Of a stretch of 64,000 nt of DNA, positions 57,858 to 64,000 are shown in pieces (position 1 is the stretch's first letter; each line of letters opens with the position of its first letter). The position numbers and the translations under genes are program-made. Below the pieces are notes generated by a model, which did not search any database, had not been told where the DNA came from, and saw nothing but the letters and a program-made list of their open reading frames with translations. Source of the stretch: Glaciozyma antarctica PI12 (Eukaryota; Basidiomycota; Microbotryomycetes; Kriegeriales; Camptobasidiaceae); assembly GCA_002917775.1 (NCBI GenBank), contig KZ627160.1, positions 623,057 to 687,056 of the forward strand, written 5' to 3'.

Positions 57858-59357
57858 ATGCGCCTCTCCCTCTCCGCCCTATTCCTCACTCTCGCCCTCC
57901 GCGCTGCAGGGCAGACGAACAACCCCGACGATCCCACAGGTACGTTTGGCGTTCTCCCCACTCTCTGGGAGCTCACCAACCTCGCGAGGAATGAGCGGAG
58001 AGCTGATGCCTGCCGTCCTGCAGGGAAGCTCCTTTAGTAAGTGCGCGAGTGCTAGGGCGAGGGCTTAGGCGGCTGGAGCTTGCAGAAGGAGGAGGCGGAG
58101 GAGGAGGGACGGCGTGAGCTAATTGCGTCTGCGGCCGTCGGGAGCTCGAGGAGGGGAGAGAGGGGGGATCAGGGTCAGCGGGATGGAGCACACGTCGAGG
58201 GAGGAGTGGAGAGCCAAGGCTCTGGGAGGGACGGAGGGGCGGGTCACTGGGAAGCACGCGGTGGTGGTGCTGGTGAGCGCGTCGAGGCGCTTGAGCCGTT
58301 GGAGCTACTCTCCTCCTAGGTCTGCTTCCTGGAGTGCGTAATGATGTTGGTGTACTGCGGCGTGTGGTTCGGTGCGGGGGCGGGGGCGAGGTCGAGGGCC
58401 GCTGCTTGTCGCCGAGATCGTTCGCTGGTGTGCTGGATGCTGGATCTTGCGGTCCTGTTGTGGGTTCGACGCTCTGCAAAGAGGCACCTCTGAACGCTGT
58501 CAAATGCTCTCCTCCATTTCCGCTGTGAGATCGACACGCTCGCTGACCTCTCCTCCTTTCCAGCGTCAACGCACCAGCCTGCGGCTCCTATCGCGTACGT
58601 CCTTCCTTCCTCGCTCGCTCCTCATCACTGACTCCTTCTTTTACAGTGCATCGTCACCTGGCCGCATGGCGAAACCGTCTCCGTGAACTGGCTCGGCCCC
58701 CCTCCTGGAAACGTCTCGGTCGCTCTGGTCTCGAACGCCGACGGCACGGTCTACCCCATCGTCGATAGCTACCCCGCCGTCAGCCAGAGCGGGTACTGCA
58801 ACGCTGGAAATGGCGTAGGCGTTGTTATCCCTGGCGTCGAGTGCGGGATGATCGAATTCGTTGTTCCTGAGGGCTGGAGAGTGGCTACAAACTGTGCGTT
58901 CCTCCTCGGCTCTCTATTTTTCCCTCTCGCTGACACTTCAGTCGCAGATACTATTATGGTGCATTCCCTGCGCGACTCCTCGCTCGTTGGCTACACCGAC
59001 GCCATCACCATCGCAGCCTCCGACAAGAACTCGCCCGGCCCCGAAGGCACCTCCGTCACCCTCCTCACCCTCCTCACCATCCCCGCTCCCACTTCTACCA
59101 ACCTTGCTGGCTCCACTTCCTTCTCCGGTAAGATCCCTGATCCCACCGCGAGTACGACGAAAGGCATGAGAACATCGAGCGGGAAGATGTCGGCGAGCAG
59201 CGGGACTGGGACGACGAGTGCTTCCGCAGGGGAAGCGACGGTGGCGGGGGCGGTGACTACGGGGGTGGGTTCGGATTCGGGCGCGGCGAGTCGGAGAGCG
59301 GGAGGAGTGGTGGGAGCGGTGCTGGGGTTGGGAGTCGGGGTAGCGCTGCTGCTTTAG
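57858..59357 (+). CDS. GPI-anchored cell-surface protein with Kre9/Knh-like domain
   Basis: Exon 1 (57858-57939) encodes a signal peptide, MRLSLSALFLTLALRAAGQT. A 13-base exon (58024-58036) and a 527-base intron follow, then exon 58564-58594. Together they read DDPTGKLLYVNAPACGSYR, continuing CIVTWPHGETVSVNWLGPPP and GNVSVALVSNADGTVYPIVD. The domain ends with ECGMIEFVVPEGWRVATNYT and IMVHSLRDSSLVGYTDAITI. The middle is Ser/Thr/Gly-rich, a site for O-mannosylation. The C-terminus is small residues then a hydrophobic end (RRAGGVVGAVLGLGVGVALL), typical of a GPI-attachment signal. Families with this Ser-Thr-rich GPI-anchored domain take part in wall glucan assembly or surface structure. About 230 residues. 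Confidence 0.78.
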
Positions 59358-60278
59358 GGAGGGACTGAGGGACACTGGACTAAGCTATTGTGCCTGTCAT
59401 ATTCTTAATACTGGAAGCAACGTAGATCGTTTGCGAGATCCAGTTGCGAGGGGGAGAGCACTGTTCCCAACGACTCCCTTCGCCTTCGTATCTCAGCCCT
59501 CGCCCCCTGCTCGAGGAACCTCCACTACTGCGCCGTCCCACACTGCGCCTTCAACCAGCCAGTCTCGCCTCAACGCCTCCAGTTCGGCCAAGCGAGAGAG
59601 GACCTCTGCTCCTAGTCCCCCGTGGGTTCGCCTTGGTGCGGCGGTCGCCGGCCCTCTTCACGCTCCTCTCCAGGAGTTCCCCGCACCTGGAATGATCCAC
59701 GCTCCTCGCGATACGAGTAGGAAGGCGCTGAGAAGGCTGGTGCTGTCGACACGTCCCTCGACCTTTCATTACGCACAGCTCCCTCCCGCGAAGGCCGCCT
59801 CCCTCTTACGTGAGTACTTCTGGGCCAGCAGCAGCGCCCCGACCGCACTGAATAGTTTGCCTTTGCAGAGCTTGATGGAGGGAGGGGGAGCTGCTCTCCT
59901 GCGGCCTCCGCTGGATCTCTGCGCGAGTCGCTCGTCTCGTCCTCGTCCTCGCCGCTACTCCTTCGCCTTCCTCTCTCCTGGCCAGCTGGCAAGGATCTCA
60001 GTCGCGGTAACCGCACCGGACGTACTGAAACAATCGTGATCGAGCTCCTTTTCACGCTTCCCGCGAAGCCATGCTCACCGGGCCGAGTGAAGCTTTTGCT
60101 CGCGTTTCTGTGCACAACGCCTCTCTCCAGCTCACCCTACACCAACGCGCTTAGCTCCCCTTGACAAGTGGCTGCCTTCGCTCGCGCGCAGCCTCTCCGA
60201 CACCCTTCGCAGCCCATTCGCAACCCGCACACTCGCTCCTCCCTTGTCCTCCTCAAGCGTCTCGACTCGTCTCGAGCT
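59358..60278. other. Intergenic with a long unexplained plus-strand frame
   Basis: A plus-strand frame is open from about 59,431 to 60,039 (about 200 codons), with AGPLHAPLQEFPAPGMIHAP and TRPSTFHYAQLPPAKAASLL. It has no early ATG, and two donor/branch/acceptor-like sites lie inside it near 59,810-59,870. It may be part of an unknown gene; no family is recognised. The rest is leader sequence for the next gene. Confidence 0.3.
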
Positions 60279-62047
60279 ATGTCCGTGCTTGACGAATCCA
60301 TAGGTGAGTCCTCCATCGCAGGAGAAGGAGGAAATACTGACAGGCTCTGCTCCACAGGCGCCTTTGTGAGTCTCGGAGCTCCGTGCGGGAGAGGTCCCCC
60401 TACTCACGACGCTTTCGTTTCAGGTCGTCGCGGGGATCATTGCCACCTGGCTCGTACGTATTCTCCGCATGGTAACACTTAGAACGAGAGCTGAAGTACG
60501 CAACAGAGTGGGATCGTGGCGACGCAGTGCTTCTCGTATTACACCAACTTCGACAATGATCGCAGGCTCTACTTCTGGCTCGTCACAGGACTTCTAATCA
60601 CCGACATAGTACACACCGCCATATCCTGGTGCGTACCTTCACCCCAACTTCGCCCTCAAAAAGCTCATCGCAGCCGCATCGCAGTCGAACGATCTACTTC
60701 TTCGGAGTCACGCGCTGGGGCGACGCCACTGCTCTCGTCCACAGTCCCTGGTCGTTCTCAATCGAGTACGCTCTCTCCCTTTACAGTCGGGCGTCGCTGA
60801 CCGTCGTTACAGGCCGAGCATGACCGGCATCGTAGCCCTGGTCGTTCAAAGTTTCTGTACGATCTCTCCCTCCTTGCCAATACTCTCGCTTATACCAAAT
60901 TCCAGACGCCTACCGAGTCTGGATTATCTCAGCGCGTAAGCCTCTCATCCCGATCCTCATCGGCGTAGGCAGCGCGATTCAATTCGGTGAGTCGTTTCGC
61001 TTCTGCCTGGGAGCCAAGCTGATGTAGCTGCAGGCTTCGCTATCGGCGCGTCGATGAAGATTTTCCTCGTTGATCAGGAGTTTGCGCGCTTCCATGAGTA
61101 CACGTATGGAGGTACGGTACCGAGCCGAGCTGACCGCGCGACTTTTGTTGATGGCTTTCTCTTCGCAGTGGCGATTTGGCTCGTTGCGGCGAGGTGAGTG
61201 GAAATGGATGGATTGGGAGCGGAAGCTGATGGTTGGAGTAGTGCGACGGACCTGTTGATTACCGCGTCGATGATTTGGTACCTCAAAACCGCTTTGAACT
61301 CCGATTACGTCCACACCAGCTCGTAAGCTCCCTCATCCTTGATTCGGTGCTTCGCTGACGCTATTTGGGCAGACTGGTGCAGAAGATCTTGCGAAACGTG
61401 ATCGAAACGAACGGGCTGACCTTTGTCGCCGCGCTGGTGCGTTCTCCCTCCTCACTGCCTTCTTTGGTCTTCACCTGACTCTTCTCACAGATCAACATGG
61501 TCTTGTTCCTGGTCCAATCCAACAAGCTATGGCACGTCATTCCCCAACTAGCTCTCATCAAGCTCTACTGTGGGTCCCTCCTTTCTCGCCCACCGAGCCT
61601 CACTAACTTCCTCCCAGTCAACTCCGTCCTCGTCTCCCGTACGTCCCTCCCTCTCCTCCCAGCGCCCCACTAACTCCCCCCTTCCATCTCCTCACTAACT
61701 CTCCCACAGTCAATTCCCGCAAGATCCTCTCAGAGCACGGTGACGCCACTCTCGCGCTCAAATCCCTCGATCCGGCGTTGCCTAGGCATCGCGATAACAG
61801 GGTCATTCACGTCACGATGGAGTACGTCCGTCTCTCCCTTTTCTCAACGCTTTTCTGATGGAGAGAGTAGGGAGACGGTTCATGAGGAGCGGGGGGATAG
61901 CAAGGACGCGGGATTCCACCGGGGAGTGAATGTGCGTTCTTCGCTCTGCTGTTGAGAAAGACAGCTGATAGTAGTTCGTAGGGACAGCGAAGCTTTCCTG
62001 AGCTCGAGCTGAGCAAGATGAGCTCGATCGAGTCGTCGCGTCGTTAG
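60279..62047 (+). CDS. DUF6534-like seven-helix membrane protein
   Basis: A basidiomycete-enriched membrane family of unknown function. The start at 60279 gives MSVLDESI, an 8-base exon (60358-60365) adds GAF, then VVAGIIATWLSGIVATQCFS. Further blocks are YYTNFDNDRRLYFWLVTGLL, ITDIVHTAIS, PSMTGIVALVVQSF, RVWIISARKPLIPILIGVGS, GFAIGASMKIFLVDQEFARF, LVAASATDLLITASMIWYLK, LVQKILRNVIETNGLTFVAA and LINMVLFLVQSNKLWHVIPQ. These give about seven hydrophobic helices, with the family's Y-[FY]-x-x-F/D-R pattern after helix 2 and the T-N-G-L/T-x-x-x-A pattern near helix 6. The tail (SILSEHG-type, ending SKMSSIESSRR) is cytosolic and polar. At least a dozen small introns are present. Confidence 0.82.
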
Positions 62048-63162
62048 GGATCTTTCGCTGGGCGAAAGGGTTGTCGAGGTCGCGCAGCAGGGAGCGTGTC
62101 TTTCGTTTACATGCAAGCGGTATTTGTGTTGGATTTTGGGCGCGATGCGAGCACGGAGAGAAAAGCGGGAGGAGAGAGCGAGAGGAGAGCGATGCCGGAG
62201 TTCCGGAGAGTCGCTTTTTGTGCTCGTTCGATTTGGTTCGTTCGCCTCGAAATGTCAGCTCTGCAATCTCTTCCCCTTTGAGATTGGCCCAGCATCGCTT
62301 GGAACGCCAGGACAGATTAGTCTCTGCGCTCTTAAGCGTTCGCCCTTCGCTCACTTCAGTCGGGTGGTTCGGACGACGCGTCCTTTCCCCTCTCTTATCA
62401 GTGTGAGGACAAACAGAAGACGCACTCTCCATCCCCTCCTGTCTTCCCCCCTGCTTTAGCTGTCCTTGCACTCGAAGTTAGAGACGAGAATCTCCTGAAA
62501 CGCCTGAGCGAGGACTTCGGCAGAACCAAGCCGCGCATTTAGAGGTGGGTACGTCGCCCAGCCTCTTAAAGTGGCTAGGTGTTGATCTTCTCGCTCATTT
62601 AGCGCACTTCAGAGGGCGGTCTAGTGGATCGTCCCAGGAGGTAGAGCGCCTGCGGCGGCCCTGCGCTGCTGCCAACGTACTTTAACCCGACGGGAGCCCC
62701 TCGGCGATTCTGGGCCGAAACGAGGACTCCAGCTGGGGTAAAAGAACTTCGAGATTTGCGTGCGGGAGAGCGCCGTCGACGCGGCGCGGGTTTGAGAGCG
62801 TGCACGCGCGGACGAGGGGCGAGTTCGCTACCGACTTCCCTCTCTCCGTTTTGCGCGAGGAGCTGATGGCTGTGCAGGGAGACGGTCACGGTTGAGACGG
62901 ATGAGAGAAGGAAGTCCCTTTTGCGCGAGAGGTGAGTCGACTGTGCTTTAGGAGAGGGAGGATGCTGACGAGGATGACAGGGAGAGGATCTTGAGCTTCG
63001 CAAGATTGGGATTACTCCGAGACGCAGCGCCGCTCCCGACTGGTAGACTCTGCACATGTTCTCGTTTTACTCCTCCCAGCAATATTGTAACTCTTGCGTT
63101 ACCCTGGTTTCCATCCTTGCAACCGAGCGATTGCGTTGGATCCTCGCTTAGAACAACAAGTT
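62048..63162. other. Intergenic, tail-to-tail region
   Basis: No conserved exon. The DUF6534-like gene ends at the left and the minus-strand transporter ends at the right. Open frames of 60-220 codons on both strands are Ser/Arg-rich artefacts. One GTGAGTC-flanked G-rich stretch near 62,930-62,980 looks like an intron, but no coding neighbours were found. Confidence 0.4.
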
Positions 63163-64000
63163 CTATTCCACTCTACACTCCTCCTCCTTCGACCCCACCT
63201 TCGGAAACCTCACAAACCCCAACACCCCCGCCGCCACCGCCGCCGTCGCCTGCGACCCCACATCAGCTCTCTCCCTCTCCGCCGAGCAAGCGGACTCACA
63301 GCATTAAGACCAAAAACCCACTGCGCCTTCCCCCTCTCACTCAACCACGCAAACACGCTCCCAAACACCGATACCGTCACAACCGTCGCCAAAGTCTCCA
63401 CCAACGCCACCGCACTCAACGCATCTGCCTCCTCCTCCCTCTCCACCATCTCCATCACCACCCCTTTCGCTGCCGGCGCTGTCCCCGAAGCGAGGGGGAG
63501 GATGATGGAGGCGAGGTAGATGTGTGAGGGAGTGGAGGAGAAAGCGGTGAGGAGGGTTAGGAGCGCGTCGAGAGCTATTGAGGAGCGGAGGAAGAGGAGG
63601 TCGAAATGCGATCCGTGCGAGGCGGTGGTTGGGGAGGGAGGGAGGGGAGGCTCTTCGGCTGTTGCGGGGAGGGAGGGAGGCTCGAAAGAAGGGATGGTGG
63701 TTGGGAGTGGTGGCGAGGGAGTGGGGAGGGATGGGGAGGAGGGAGGGGTGGTGGAGTAGAGGGATCGGCCGAGGGTGATGAGGCGCGGGAAGAGGAGGGT
63801 GAGGAAGAGGGCGCGGGAGAGGGAGTTGGCGGACATAAGGTAGCCGTTCTGTGGCGAGGTGATTAGCGGGTGCTCGTGGGAAGTGGGAGGGAGGAAAGGA
63901 CCTCGCTGGGCCGGAATCCGAATCGGTTCGTCGCGTCGAGTTGGAGGAGTTAGAGGGACGTACGCTGTCGCCAGGACACTCAGGAATGCTCCGAGACCCA
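63163..64000 (-). CDS. MFS-type membrane transporter, C-terminal part
   Basis: The gene enters from beyond the window's right end. Minus-strand exons give GLGAFLSVLATANGYLMSAN, SLSRALFLTLLFPRLITLGR, a Pro/Ser-rich central loop, FLRSSIALDALLTLLTAFSS, HIYLASIILPLASGTAPAAK, ADALSAVALVETLATVVTVS, VFGSVFAWLSERGKAQWVFG and, after a 49-base intron, AAVAAGVLGFVRFPKVG, ending EECRVE at 63163-63165. The pattern of four helices after a long cytosolic loop, with P-A-A-K-G and a final basic end, fits the second half of a drug- or metabolite-type MFS carrier. Substrate and family branch cannot be told from this part alone. Confidence 0.68.

Noticed and set aside
57973-58569. 198-codon minus-strand frame across the long intron of the GPI-protein gene
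   Set aside because: Dominated by Pro/Arg/Ser from GC-rich sequence; no start context, intron or motif. Only the plus-strand frame was kept as a question.

Overview
This window reads as GC-rich nuclear DNA from a basidiomycete fungus, most likely a red yeast of the Pucciniomycotina (Rhodotorula/Rhodosporidium/Sporobolomyces type). The grounds are: genes dense on both strands, each cut by many introns of about 45-70 nt; a strong GTGAGT/GTGCGT-type donor; a CTGAC/CTAAC branch site 10-30 nt before CAG; C/G-rich third codon positions; and basidiomycete families such as the DUF6534-type membrane protein. No rRNA, tRNA, CRISPR array, LTR element or other mobile element was recognised. Gene names come from conserved motifs read by eye across spliced exons, so outer ends are firmer than every internal splice site.

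Left part (1-15,000): a 5' piece of a Dal5-like MFS transporter, mitochondrial Mn superoxide dismutase (SOD2), a minus-strand amino-acid permease, a plus-strand copper amine oxidase sharing its promoter, a minus-strand Fungal_trans_2-type regulator, and a divergent full-length Zn2Cys6 regulator. The permease, amine oxidase and adjacent regulators look like a local amine/amino-acid nitrogen-use neighbourhood.

Middle (15,000-42,700): HRQ1/RecQ4-like helicase, EMC5, a bZIP regulator with upstream ORFs, an uncharacterised gene, a FAD monooxygenase, dihydroxy-acid dehydratase (ILV3), an acetate/ammonium-exporter family (Gpr1/Fun34) protein, RFT1, a short unknown gene, a DH-FYVE Rho-GEF and a Myb/SANT protein.

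Right part (42,700-64,000): a DAHP synthase (ARO3/ARO4) lies between two inverted, individually incomplete copies of a Dal5-like MFS gene. Then come a USP14/Ubp6 deubiquitinase, a MYND-finger protein, a C2H2 regulator, a GPI-anchored Kre9/Knh-like surface protein, a DUF6534-like membrane protein, and the 3' part of another MFS-type transporter running off the window.

Two themes cut across genes. First, very short exons (8, 13, 15 and 19 nt) appear in four unrelated genes, one carrying the quinone-cofactor tyrosine of the amine oxidase. Second, several otherwise conserved genes carry one in-frame stop or one frame break. Together with N bases at the window start and the mosaic MFS copies, this makes draft-assembly error a serious alternative to real gene decay.
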